A DNA stretch of 64,000 nt from DASZWJ01 sp963813895. Its GTDB lineage: Bacteria; Pseudomonadota; Gammaproteobacteria; JAURND01. Made by a program: the position numbers and the translations under genes. The notes under the pieces are model-generated. The model worked only from the letters and a program-made list of their open reading frames with translations. It was not told where the DNA came from and made no database searches. Positions 43,932 through 52,654 of the stretch are shown in pieces. The DNA lies in assembly GCA_963813895.1 (NCBI GenBank), contig CAWFAS010000004.1:1-64000 (forward strand), given 5' to 3'. Position 1 is the stretch's first letter, and each line of letters starts with the position of its first letter.

Positions 43932-46190
43932 ATGACTCAATCCCATCATACACCAGCCACGTTTGAACTGACAATCCAGGGTATGCACTGTGTCAGTTGT
44001 GCTCAATCCATTGAAAAGAAATTGAGAAAATTGCCTGAAGTCAGAGCAATTCAAGTAAATTTTGCTCAAAATACTGCAACTGTCACCACCGATGCGCCCA
44101 TGTCTTTAATTCTGGATGCCATCAATCAAGCAGGCTATCAAGCAACCCTCATCACCGACCCGTTGCAACAGGCACATCACGAAATGATGCCCTATCAAAG
44201 CTTATTAATTAAATCTGCTATTGCCGGTAGTTTCGGCTTGTTGTTGATGTTGGGCAGTCTGTTTCATTGGTTACCTTCCACTATAACATCTCAAGGCCAA
44301 GTCATCTGGTTGATAATGGGGGTCTTATGCTTGGTTATTATGGCCATCACGGGGGGAACTATTTATCACAATGCTTGGAGTGCGCTGCGTAGGCTGCAAT
44401 CTACAATGGATACTTTGATCGCTCTAGGTACAATAGCCGCTTGGTTATTTTCAATGTTGACCACCCTGCTTCCACAACAATTTCAACAACTTTCACAACA
44501 TGTATATTTTGAAACCGCCCTCATGATTCTTGCCTTTATTAATTTAGGCAATGCTTTAGAAACCCGCGCTCGCAATAAAACTTCAGCTGCAATCAAGAAT
44601 CTGCTTAAACTGCAACCCAAAACGGCTCGGGTTATTCGGGATCAGCAGGAATTTGACCTCCCTATTGAGGACTTGCGTATTGGCGATATCATCCGCACCC
44701 GTCCAGGTGAAAAAATTGCTGTAGACGGACGTATAATCGAAGGCCAATCGACGATAGATGAATCCCTCATTACCGGTGAGTCCCTGCCAGTAGAAAAAAT
44801 CGTCGATAATAGTGTAGTTGGTGGCACCTTAAATAAATCTGGCAGCTTCCTGTTCATTGCCACTCATGTGGGAAAAGATACGGCCCTAGCGCAGATTATT
44901 ACCCTGGTACAACAAGCGCAAAATAGTAAACCGCCTGTAGGACGTCTAGCCGATCGGGTCTCGGCGGTATTTGTGCCCGCCGTCATAGCCATAGCCATAC
45001 TCACTGCAGTGGTATGGTTTTATTTTGCACCTAACGCCAAACTGAGTTTCATGCTGGTGACTGCTATGAGCGTATTAATTATAGCTTGCCCTTGTGCTCT
45101 AGGCCTCGCCACCCCTATAGCCATCGTTGTCGGCATTGGCAAAGCGGCTGAACAGGGCATACTCATCCGCGATGCCCAGGCCTTAGAGCAAGCCGCTCGT
45201 CTAACCACCATCGTATTGGATAAAACCGGCACCATTACGCGTGGTCAACCGCAGGTCACACAGATTCAACCTCTTAAAAACTGGTCCCCGCAAGCTGTAT
45301 TACAATGGGCGGCAAGTCTGGAAAAAAATTCCGAGCATATTTATGCTGAAGCTATTTTACAAGCGGCAGCGGTGCAATCCCTGGTGCTGCTACCTACTAT
45401 AGAATTCATTGCTTACCCAGGGCTTGGCGTCAAGGCACAAATTAACCACCAAGCCGTTTTATTGGGCAATGATCGTTTTATGCAAGAAAATGATTTAAAT
45501 CCAGCCGCCTTGCAGCCTGAGCTAATTCCCTTGATCTCTAAAGGTCAGACCCCCTTATTTCTGGCGGTAAATAAGGAGCTGGTGGGTTTCATAGCCATTT
45601 CTGACCCCATCAGATCCGACACCAAAGCGGCTATTGTGGGTCTGCAGCACATGAGGCTGCGTGTATTAATGGTGACCGGTGATCATCCTGGCACAGCTCA
45701 AGCAGTCGCTTCTCAGATAGGAATAACTGAAGTGCTAGCAGAAGTTTTGCCAAAAGATAAAGCTGCTAAGATTTTACAGTTACAACGTGCGGGTGAAATA
45801 GCGGGTATGGTTGGGGATGGGGTCAATGACGCCCCTGCTCTAACACAGGCAGATGTGGGTTTTGCTATAGGCTCAGGCAGTGATGTAGCTATTGAGAGTG
45901 CGGGTATTACTCTGATGGGACATTCGCTACAGGGAGTCACTTCCGCTATATTAATTTCTAAAAATACCCTCACCAATATAAGACAAAATTTAGTGGGTGC
46001 TTTTGTTTATAATATCCTCGGCATCCCCATTGCTGCAGGCGTTTTGTATCCCTGGTTTCATTTTTTACTTAACCCGATGATCGCAGCCGCTGCCATGGCT
46101 TTGTCATCCTTAACAGTGGTCAGCAACGCAAATCGATTGCGTTGGATGAACACGGCTCTCGGATTAGCCACAAAAAACCCGCATATTTGA
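43932..46190 (+). CDS. copA: Copper-exporting P1B-type ATPase CopA
   Basis: A 752-residue P-type ATPase with one N-terminal metal-binding domain (GMHCVSCAQS), the TGES actuator loop, the membrane CPC motif (IIACPCALGLATP), phosphorylation site DKTGT, and hinge GDGVNDAPAL. It exports Cu(I) from the cytoplasm for resistance or cuproenzyme supply. It lies divergent from ccmA. All catalytic residues are present. Confidence 0.95.
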   Translation: MTQSHHTPATFELTIQGMHCVSCAQSIEKKLRKLPEVRAIQVNFAQNTATVTTDAPMSLILDAINQAGYQATLITDPLQQAHHEMMPYQSLLIKSAIAGSFGLLLMLGSLFHWLPSTITSQGQVIWLIMGVLCLVIMAITGGTIYHNAWSALRRLQSTMDTLIALGTIAAWLFSMLTTLLPQQFQQLSQHVYFETALMILAFINLGNALETRARNKTSAAIKNLLKLQPKTARVIRDQQEFDLPIEDLRIGDIIRTRPGEKIAVDGRIIEGQSTIDESLITGESLPVEKIVDNSVVGGTLNKSGSFLFIATHVGKDTALAQIITLVQQAQNSKPPVGRLADRVSAVFVPAVIAIAILTAVVWFYFAPNAKLSFMLVTAMSVLIIACPCALGLATPIAIVVGIGKAAEQGILIRDAQALEQAARLTTIVLDKTGTITRGQPQVTQIQPLKNWSPQAVLQWAASLEKNSEHIYAEAILQAAAVQSLVLLPTIEFIAYPGLGVKAQINHQAVLLGNDRFMQENDLNPAALQPELIPLISKGQTPLFLAVNKELVGFIAISDPIRSDTKAAIVGLQHMRLRVLMVTGDHPGTAQAVASQIGITEVLAEVLPKDKAAKILQLQRAGEIAGMVGDGVNDAPALTQADVGFAIGSGSDVAIESAGITLMGHSLQGVTSAILISKNTLTNIRQNLVGAFVYNILGIPIAAGVLYPWFHFLLNPMIAAAAMALSSLTVVSNANRLRWMNTALGLATKNPHI

Positions 46191-46221
46191 GAAAAAATTA
46201 CTTATTGTTCCAGAGGCATAC

Positions 46222-48606
46222 ATGATTCGACGTTTTTTTACATTAAGTTTGTTCCTATTTATAGCCATATCCACAGTTGCTTCAGCGGATATCAGCAGCC
46301 TTTTACAAAGATTTAGCGCAGAACACAATTTTGATTTAATCCATGATTTTGACACTAACTCCGCGAATAAAACCCTGAATAAATATAGTGTCAGTGAGTT
46401 TACAATTAGTGCTACCATTGCAGATTTAAGGACCGCTCTCGCAGAATTAACTAAATATCAAATCCAGGCAAGAAAATGCGTTGATGATAATACTGCGGAA
46501 CTAAGCGATCTTGATAAACGGTTATCCGCCATAACGCCCACACCCATTACCCCTAACCAAACCAAAATACCGCTGACCTCCGAGCAAAAATTTCTTAATA
46601 GCAAAAAATCCCAGTTAACCAATCAACTTTCCGATTGCAGGCTATTCATATTACGCTCCGACGATATCATGAGCTCCTTATTGATTCGCCTGCGTATTCA
46701 GGTTAAAACTGAGCTGCTTTATGAAGAACCTACTGTTTTGACTAATTTGTCGGAAATCCCTACTGACATTAAGCAACTTTATCACAACTTCAATTTATCC
46801 CTATTTCTAGACCAAAGCGGTATTTATCTATTTAATAAACCGCATATTTTTACACTGGCTTTTTTGCTACTGTTGACAATTATCGCCAGTATCAGGCTAA
46901 AAATTACTCTAGGTCAGACAATTGGAACCTCCACAGAGACTAGATTTTATGCTCAGTTAAAACAGGCGTTATTGAGTGTAATAAAAAAATATATTATGTA
47001 TTTTTTGCCAATCTTCGTATTTTCTTTATATATTACCGCCCTAGAACCTTCACCACATCAGCTTTCATATCTTGCTTGTCTTAGCTATGTTGCCTTGGCT
47101 TTCCTCATATTTTTGATGATAATCCGTTTTTTCTTTTATCCACCCAAACCAGCCAAAGGCTTCAGCACGCTACCTCAACATCTGGCTAAGACCTTGGTTA
47201 GGCGTTTAAAACTCCTGGGTGGTTTATGTGTCTTAGCTTACCTGAGTTACTTAGTATTTCATCCTCAGTCTGTGCCTGATCCGCTGGGGGATTTATTCCA
47301 GACCATATTTATATCCCTGGTGACAATAAACCTTATTGCCACCATCTGGCTGGTGAAAAAATTGCCCAAGATGATGTATCACTATCAGTTACTTCGATTT
47401 TTTATCAGTGCCCTATTGAGCTTTCTATTGGTAATTATCTTAGTGGCTGAATGGTTGGGGTTTCATTTACTAACCTCTTATTTACTCATTGCAACTTCTA
47501 TAACAGTTTTAAGTGCCTTTATAGCGAAATCCATCCAAAAAATTATCTCAGTCGCTTTAAGCGAGTCAGTGGGACAAGAGGGGGGATGGCAACATAAATT
47601 TAAACGTTTGCTCGGATTACGGCCTTATGATTCTCTCCCAGAACTCTCATGGTTTCGGGTTCTACTCAATTTAGTCATCTGGTTTGGTTTTTTTGTAGTT
47701 TTACTGAAAGCGTGGGGCTTAGCACAAACTAATTTAGAGCTATTAATCGGCACCCTGCTGCAAGGATTTCAGATTGCTAATATTACAATCGTTCCTTCCC
47801 GGATCTTATTTGCAGTATTAATATTTATCCTGCTATTTTTTACTACTCGTGTATTGCGTAACTATGTTGCTCGCTACGGCAATGCTCAACTGGCACAAGG
47901 CAATCGCGAATCTTTAGCGTCTATAGTAGGTTACATAGGTGTGGCGGTCGCTATTCTCATCAGCTTACTTATCGCAGGCGTAAATTTCTCTGGCCTGGCA
48001 ATCATAGCGGGAGCACTTTCAGTAGGTATCGGTTTTGGTTTACAAAATATCGTTAATAATTTTGTTTCCGGCATCATCCTTCTTATAGAAAGGCCTATCA
48101 AGCCTGGAGACCGCATTATTGTAGGTGACACCGAAGGTTATGTCCGTCGCATCAGCATCCGCTCGACCCACATCATCACTCTGCAACGGGCCGATGTAAT
48201 TATTCCAAATTCTGACCTAACTTCTAAGCAAGTAACCAACTATATGTTATATGATACAAATTACAAAATTATTATATCCGTTGGTATTTCTTATAGCAGC
48301 GACACCCAATTGGCCAAAAAATTATTGCTGGAAATTGCTAACGCCCATCCTCATGTAATTAATTACATAAAAGACCACGAGCCGTCAGTGTATTTTGTAA
48401 AGTTTGGTAATAATAGTCTGGAATTTGAATTGTGGTGTCTAATTGATGATGTTAATAATCGAGGTAGCACAATAACCGATCTAAATTTTTCTATTCTAAA
48501 AATATTTGCGGAGAATGGTATAGACATCGCTTTCCCACAGCGGGAAATCACTGTGCGTAACTGGCCCAGTCCGAAAGCAACTCCCCCAGAGCCGGAAGCG
48601 AAATAG
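46222..48606 (+). CDS. MscS-family mechanosensitive channel, large form
   Basis: A 794-residue protein with a signal peptide (FFTLSLFLFIAISTVASA), a periplasmic region of about 180 residues, then many membrane segments, and a C-terminal MscS core: pore helix GALSVGIGFGLQNIVNNFVS and the beta domain IERPIKPGDRIIVGDTEG. It is shorter than MscK but similarly built. It releases solutes under osmotic downshock. It starts 31 bases after copA and may share its transcript. Confidence 0.9.
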   Translation: MIRRFFTLSLFLFIAISTVASADISSLLQRFSAEHNFDLIHDFDTNSANKTLNKYSVSEFTISATIADLRTALAELTKYQIQARKCVDDNTAELSDLDKRLSAITPTPITPNQTKIPLTSEQKFLNSKKSQLTNQLSDCRLFILRSDDIMSSLLIRLRIQVKTELLYEEPTVLTNLSEIPTDIKQLYHNFNLSLFLDQSGIYLFNKPHIFTLAFLLLLTIIASIRLKITLGQTIGTSTETRFYAQLKQALLSVIKKYIMYFLPIFVFSLYITALEPSPHQLSYLACLSYVALAFLIFLMIIRFFFYPPKPAKGFSTLPQHLAKTLVRRLKLLGGLCVLAYLSYLVFHPQSVPDPLGDLFQTIFISLVTINLIATIWLVKKLPKMMYHYQLLRFFISALLSFLLVIILVAEWLGFHLLTSYLLIATSITVLSAFIAKSIQKIISVALSESVGQEGGWQHKFKRLLGLRPYDSLPELSWFRVLLNLVIWFGFFVVLLKAWGLAQTNLELLIGTLLQGFQIANITIVPSRILFAVLIFILLFFTTRVLRNYVARYGNAQLAQGNRESLASIVGYIGVAVAILISLLIAGVNFSGLAIIAGALSVGIGFGLQNIVNNFVSGIILLIERPIKPGDRIIVGDTEGYVRRISIRSTHIITLQRADVIIPNSDLTSKQVTNYMLYDTNYKIIISVGISYSSDTQLAKKLLLEIANAHPHVINYIKDHEPSVYFVKFGNNSLEFELWCLIDDVNNRGSTITDLNFSILKIFAENGIDIAFPQREITVRNWPSPKATPPEPEAK

Positions 48607-48650
48607 AACAAAAGCCACTCGGCGCTCCTATTTTTGAAAAAGCACTGTAT

Positions 48651-48675
48651 CCCCTCTCCCCTTGCGAGAGAGGGG
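48651..48675. terminator. Hairpin between convergent mscS-like gene and rimK
   Basis: CCCCTCTC pairs with GAGAGGGG around a nine-base loop. The GAGAGGGGATCATAGAGTTT text that follows recurs at about 63430, so it is part of a dispersed repeat. Confidence 0.5.
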
Positions 48676-48734
48676 ATCATAGAGTTTACCGCGAGGCGAC
48701 TTAGCAGGGCACCGTGACGACAGGCCTAGAATCT

Positions 48735-49610
48735 TTACCGAGAGTTTTTTTCCACAAAAGCGATAATAGCTCCCGCCACATCCTTACCAGTCGTCCTTTC
48801 TATTCCCTCCAACCCAGGCGATGAGTTGACTTCGATAATCAGCGGTCCCCGCTCAGAACGCAACATATCAACGCCCGCAATATTCAAGCCCGTCAAATTA
48901 GCAGCCAATACAGCTGTTTTTAATTCCTCAGGAGTAAGCTCTACCGCACAACCACTTCCCCCCCGATGAATGTTGGAACGAAATTCCCCTGGCTTTGCTC
49001 TACGCTCCATAGCCGCAATCACTTTGCCACCCACAACCAAACAACGCAGATCAGCCCCTTTGGATTCTTTAATATATTCTTGCACCATAATATTCACTTT
49101 AAGCCCTAAAAACGCCTCAATTACGCTTTCAGCCGCTTTATGAGTCTCAGCCAAAACTACTCCAATTCCCTGCGTACCTTCCAGTAATTTAATTACCAAA
49201 GGGGGGCCGCCTACCATTTTGATTAAATCTTTAATATCGCCCGGAGAGTGAGAAAATCCAGTAATGGGCAGGCCCAACCCTTTATTTGATAACAATTGCA
49301 AACAACGCAGCTTATCGCGTGCACGGGTAATAGCTATTGAGCGATTAACACAATAGACCCCCATGCTTTCAAATTGCCGCACCAATGCAGTCCCATAAAA
49401 CGTAATGGAAGCGCCAATACGCGGAATGACTGCGTCATACGGTGGTAATTCCTGTCCTCGATAGTGGATAGAAGGGTTATGAGAAGCAATATTCATATAA
49501 CAGCGCAGAGGATTCAACAACTGCACCTCATGCCCACGGTCTAAAGCCGCTTCCAGTAGACGTCGTGTAGAATATAATTTGGGTCCTCTAGTCAATACAG
49601 CAATTCGCAT
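48735..49610 (-). CDS. rimK: RimK, ATP-grasp glutamate ligase
   Basis: A 291-residue ATP-grasp enzyme: MRIAVLTRGPKLYSTRRLLE at the start, ATP-binding VIKLLEGTQGIGVVLAE, and metal-ligand region IIEVNSSPGLEGIE. Family role: adds glutamates to the C-terminus of ribosomal protein S6 and makes poly-glutamate. The upstream gene encodes its usual partner, four bases away. Length is normal. Confidence 0.94.
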   Translation of the reverse strand: MRIAVLTRGPKLYSTRRLLEAALDRGHEVQLLNPLRCYMNIASHNPSIHYRGQELPPYDAVIPRIGASITFYGTALVRQFESMGVYCVNRSIAITRARDKLRCLQLLSNKGLGLPITGFSHSPGDIKDLIKMVGGPPLVIKLLEGTQGIGVVLAETHKAAESVIEAFLGLKVNIMVQEYIKESKGADLRCLVVGGKVIAAMERRAKPGEFRSNIHRGGSGCAVELTPEELKTAVLAANLTGLNIAGVDMLRSERGPLIIEVNSSPGLEGIERTTGKDVAGAIIAFVEKNSR

Positions 49611-49614
49611 ACAA

Positions 49615-50100
49615 TTAATCTCGATCTTTATTAGTGTTTTTAATTAACAAAAAGGACGCAGCCGGATTGACAATAACCCTTTTTTTCATGGCTGTTCTGC
49701 CTAAAAGCATACGGAAGCTCATGCTATCACGGTTAGTTAAAGTCAACTCGATTGGCCAATCTGTTTCGCCCAGTTGTAATATTGTTTTTATGACGTAACG
49801 TCTCTCCTTATGCCCCCCAGAATCGGTAACCCAACGAATATCCTGTACTTCAGCCGCACAATCAATTGTAACGTCTTTGCATCGCTGCAACGGATGGATT
49901 TTAAAGCGAATATAATGCTTGTTCTGATGCTTAAACGGTTTTATGGCAAAAGCATGCAGCGCAGAGGTACGAGCCCCACTGTCAACTTTGGCCTTAATCT
50001 GCGCAATCCCCAACTGCGGCAACGCTAACCACTCCCGCCACCCGACCATTAATAGCTTCAGCTCCTTCCGCAGTTTAGGTCTGATTTTTTTGCTCTTCAT
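49615..50100 (-). CDS. rimB: RimK-associated retropepsin-like protease (ATP-dependent zinc protease family)
   Basis: A 161-residue protein of the aspartic-protease-like family often encoded with rimK: catalytic-type motif KVDSGARTSALHA near residue 40 and the C-terminal MLLGRTAMKKRVIVNP. In pseudomonads RimB counteracts RimK on S6; the symbol is by analogy. It precedes rimK by four bases, so the two are co-transcribed. Confidence 0.85.
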   Translation of the reverse strand: MKSKKIRPKLRKELKLLMVGWREWLALPQLGIAQIKAKVDSGARTSALHAFAIKPFKHQNKHYIRFKIHPLQRCKDVTIDCAAEVQDIRWVTDSGGHKERRYVIKTILQLGETDWPIELTLTNRDSMSFRMLLGRTAMKKRVIVNPAASFLLIKNTNKDRD

Positions 50101-50232
50101 AGGTTAGATAAACTCCTTTATCCTGGAAAGTCTATCATAAAGAAGTTGTAAAATTCACCTTGACCGCAGGCTGCGAGGACAGTAGTATTTACTACCTCAT
50201 CTGCCTGACACCACAACAGGCAGCATAAACAC

Positions 50233-50308
50233 TCCCCGATAGCTCAGTCGGTAGAGCAAATGACTGTTAATCATTGGGTCGCAGGTTCGAGTCCTGCTCG
50301 GGGAGCCA
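50233..50308 (+). tRNA. tRNA-Asn(GTT)
   Basis: 76 nt. Acceptor TCCCCGA pairs with TCGGGGA, discriminator G, encoded CCA. Anticodon loop CTGTTAA gives GTT. A 45-base duplicate of its 3' half lies at 52453-52497. Confidence 0.97.
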
Positions 50309-50448
50309 GTAAAGTCAAGGGTTCAGCAAAATTGGTTTTAAACCACTCTGCTATTGGTATTTACTTTTTAATTGCCCTTGCAATGTTTTTCATCATCCAA
50401 GCAACCCTGTTGGAAAACCTGCTACAAATCCAAAACTAATTTCTGAAG

Positions 50449-50608
50449 GAAATCAAGACCCGTATCACTCAGGCGCAATACGAAGCGTTAAAACAGTTAA
50501 CAAAATGTTACTTGGGCTCTATTGATTATTGAACGCCAACACGTAGAGGGATGGGGTAAATCTGTGGTAAAACAATTAGCCCATAATTTACTAATAAGTT
50601 TTCCTTGG
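50449..50608 (+). pseudogene. DUF1016-type (PDDEXK-associated) gene remnant
   Basis: Fragments EIKTRITQAQYEALKQLTK and, in a shifted frame, IIERQHVEGWGKSVVKQLAH match the N-terminal domain pattern of DUF1016/YhcG-like proteins. The frame is broken and the nuclease part is missing. It is the only recognisable item in 50309-50753, just downstream of tRNA-Asn. Confidence 0.55.
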
Positions 50609-50753
50609 AATAAAAGGTTGCTCCTATTGGACAAAATTGTAACAGTGGCAAAATAATGCCAGAACGTAGGCTCCTATCTTGCATATATCTAGCTACCTCA
50701 AATTTTGTGTAGCTGTGCTCTACTTTGCAAGTGAGGTAAAGACCAAGGACCTA

Positions 50754-51662
50754 TTACCCAAAAAGCCCAGGCTCTTCCAGCCCAAAACGCTGAACTAAAA
50801 AATCAATCACGCTATGCAGCTTCGCGGTGGGACGGGTGTCTTGCGCATAGATTAAATACATCGGTGTCGGCCTGAATGACCACTGGGGCAAAACATGTAC
50901 CAGGCGACCTGCTGCGATATCCTCGGCCAACGACATTTCAGGTTGCAGCACGATACCTGCACCAAGTAAAGCTGCAGCGCGCAAAGCACTCCCTTGATTT
51001 GCACTGAATCTACCCTTGACTGGTACCTCATATACCTCTGCATTGGGTCCGATTAAATGCCAGCGGTCGTGGTGACGCCAATATGACAGTCCCAGGCAAC
51101 TGTGCACATTTAATTGCTCTGGATGCTCTGGTTGCCCGTGCGTGGCCAGATAATTCGGCGCTGCTGCAAGTATCCGGCGATAAGGCCGTAGTGGGCGTGC
51201 GACCAGTTCGGTTGCGTCAATTTCACCGATTTGAATCCCTAATTCGTAACCTTCCTTGATCAGATCCGGTACGCGATTATCTAAGGTCAACTCAACATTG
51301 ACATCGGGATAGCGTAACAGATAGTCGACCAAGACCGGGACAAGATTCTGATTACCAAAACTAACCGGCGCTACCAATCTGACCAGTCCACGAGGGCTGG
51401 CCTGAAGCTCGGATGCGCTTGCCTCTGCCAGTTCCACTTCAGCCAGCGCATGCTTACAACGTTCATAATAGAGTCGGCCTACTTCCGTTAGATGCTGTCG
51501 CCGAGTGGTGCGATGCAGCAAACGGGCACCGAGTCTCTCTTCAATAATTCGAACTTGCTTGGCCACCATGGTCGAAGAGACGTTACTGATTTGCGCCGCA
51601 GCGGTGAAGCTGCCACATTCAACCACCTTCACAAACATTTCCATGCCTGCCAATTTTCCCAT
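50754..51662 (-). CDS. LysR-family transcriptional regulator
   Basis: A 302-residue LTTR. N-terminal helix-turn-helix is GSFTAAAQISNVSSTMVAKQ, then the linker helix, then a periplasmic-binding-protein-like effector domain (PVSFGNQNLVPVLVDYLLRY onward). It is divergent from the tautomerase gene, 113 bases apart, and is probably its regulator. Both lie between tRNA-Asn and the tRNA-Asn fragment, suggesting they arrived together. Confidence 0.92.
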   Translation of the reverse strand: MGKLAGMEMFVKVVECGSFTAAAQISNVSSTMVAKQVRIIEERLGARLLHRTTRRQHLTEVGRLYYERCKHALAEVELAEASASELQASPRGLVRLVAPVSFGNQNLVPVLVDYLLRYPDVNVELTLDNRVPDLIKEGYELGIQIGEIDATELVARPLRPYRRILAAAPNYLATHGQPEHPEQLNVHSCLGLSYWRHHDRWHLIGPNAEVYEVPVKGRFSANQGSALRAAALLGAGIVLQPEMSLAEDIAAGRLVHVLPQWSFRPTPMYLIYAQDTRPTAKLHSVIDFLVQRFGLEEPGLFG

Positions 51663-51775
51663 AATTAAGAACCTGTAGGTTGCAAATGACTCAATCTATC
51701 ACATATTTATTCACTTTTATATTTAAGTAATACTATGCGCACTCAATCCTGAGTGTCACTTATTAAGGAGCTATC

Positions 51776-51961
51776 ATGCCTATATTACGTTTAGAAATGC
51801 ATCCCGGTCGCACATTGGATCAAAAACGCGCGTTTGTTCGTGAAGTCACGCGAGTTGCTGTTGAAACCCTGAATTGTCCTCTAGAAAGTGTGGATGTGAT
51901 AATCAGTGAAGTCGCCCGCGAAGACTGGGCAAAGGCTGGCAAATTGGTCGCGGATAAATAA
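51776..51961 (+). CDS. 4-oxalocrotonate tautomerase-like protein
   Basis: A 61-residue tautomerase-family protein: PILRLEMHPGRTLDQKRAFV, keeping the catalytic Pro1 after Met removal and the Arg-rich region. Family members interconvert enol and keto acids in aromatic catabolism; the substrate here is unknown. AAGGAG lies ahead of the ATG. It is the likely target of the divergent LysR protein. After it, 51962-52452 has no gene I can support. Confidence 0.85.
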   Translation: MPILRLEMHPGRTLDQKRAFVREVTRVAVETLNCPLESVDVIISEVAREDWAKAGKLVADK

Positions 51962-52452
51962 GTTTGGGGGTCAAGACTTGACCTCCGAAGCTCTTTTAGA
52001 TGCAGTTCGCAAACGCGCCATATTTGTCTCTTCCAATAAAGAGAGAAGGAATAAATTATGAGTTTGACACCGCTAATCCTTAAGTTAACATCTTGAGCGT
52101 AATCATGCTGGTGCTGCTAGTTGCGGCTGGTTCCTGAGGCGGGTTACTATTTTTTCTTCTCGCTTCTTACAGTCAAAACTTTAGCACCGAATGTATAGGA
52201 TGGGAGCCCAAATCGAACTTACCTTGCAAAGCTTCAAGCTCTATTAGAAAGGAATTGACCATAGAGTTCTAGAAGAAATGCCCTACTCTGTCATCTCAAC
52301 TGCTGATGCTGAAATTACTTTTCAAATAATAAACCAAATCGGTATCACTCCTTATGCTAAAGTTAACCTTGTTGTGCAAGGTGATGCAAATTGCAGTGGG
52401 CTATCGCTGTAAAATTTATTTAAAATCAAACAGTTGGCGTATAGGTATTTGC

Positions 52453-52497
52453 CTGTTAATCATTGGGTCGCAGGTTCGAGCCCTGCTCTGGGATCCA
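52453..52497 (+). repeat. tRNA-Asn 3' fragment (possible attachment site)
   Basis: 45 bases matching the anticodon loop to CCA of the tRNA-Asn at 50233-50308 with three mismatches (starts CTGTTAATCATTGGGTCGCA). The 5' half is absent, so it is not a functional tRNA. It is the arrangement left when an element integrates at a tRNA 3' end. Confidence 0.8.
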
Positions 52498-52654
52498 CTA
52501 TAATCAAAGGCTTACAGGTCTTTGCCCACTTTGGGGGGCACTTCATCAATCACATCACACTCAAAGCCATCAAACAAAATTACTGGAAAAACAGCTTGAG
52601 TTAATATTACCTTAATATGGGAGAGGTAAAATTTAAGTATTAAAAACTTCGGGG

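Noticed and set aside
52058..52096. Short leader peptide (about 12 codons) with AGAAGG upstream
   Set aside because: No downstream gene in frame or attenuator structure follows; the surrounding sequence appears to be decayed coding DNA.
52453..52497. Second tRNA-Asn gene
   Set aside because: Only the 3' half is present and the acceptor 3' strand has changes; no 5' acceptor or D-arm precedes it.
50233..52497. Full genomic island at tRNA-Asn
   Set aside because: No integrase or mobility gene is found between the tRNA and its duplicate; only a scar can be claimed.
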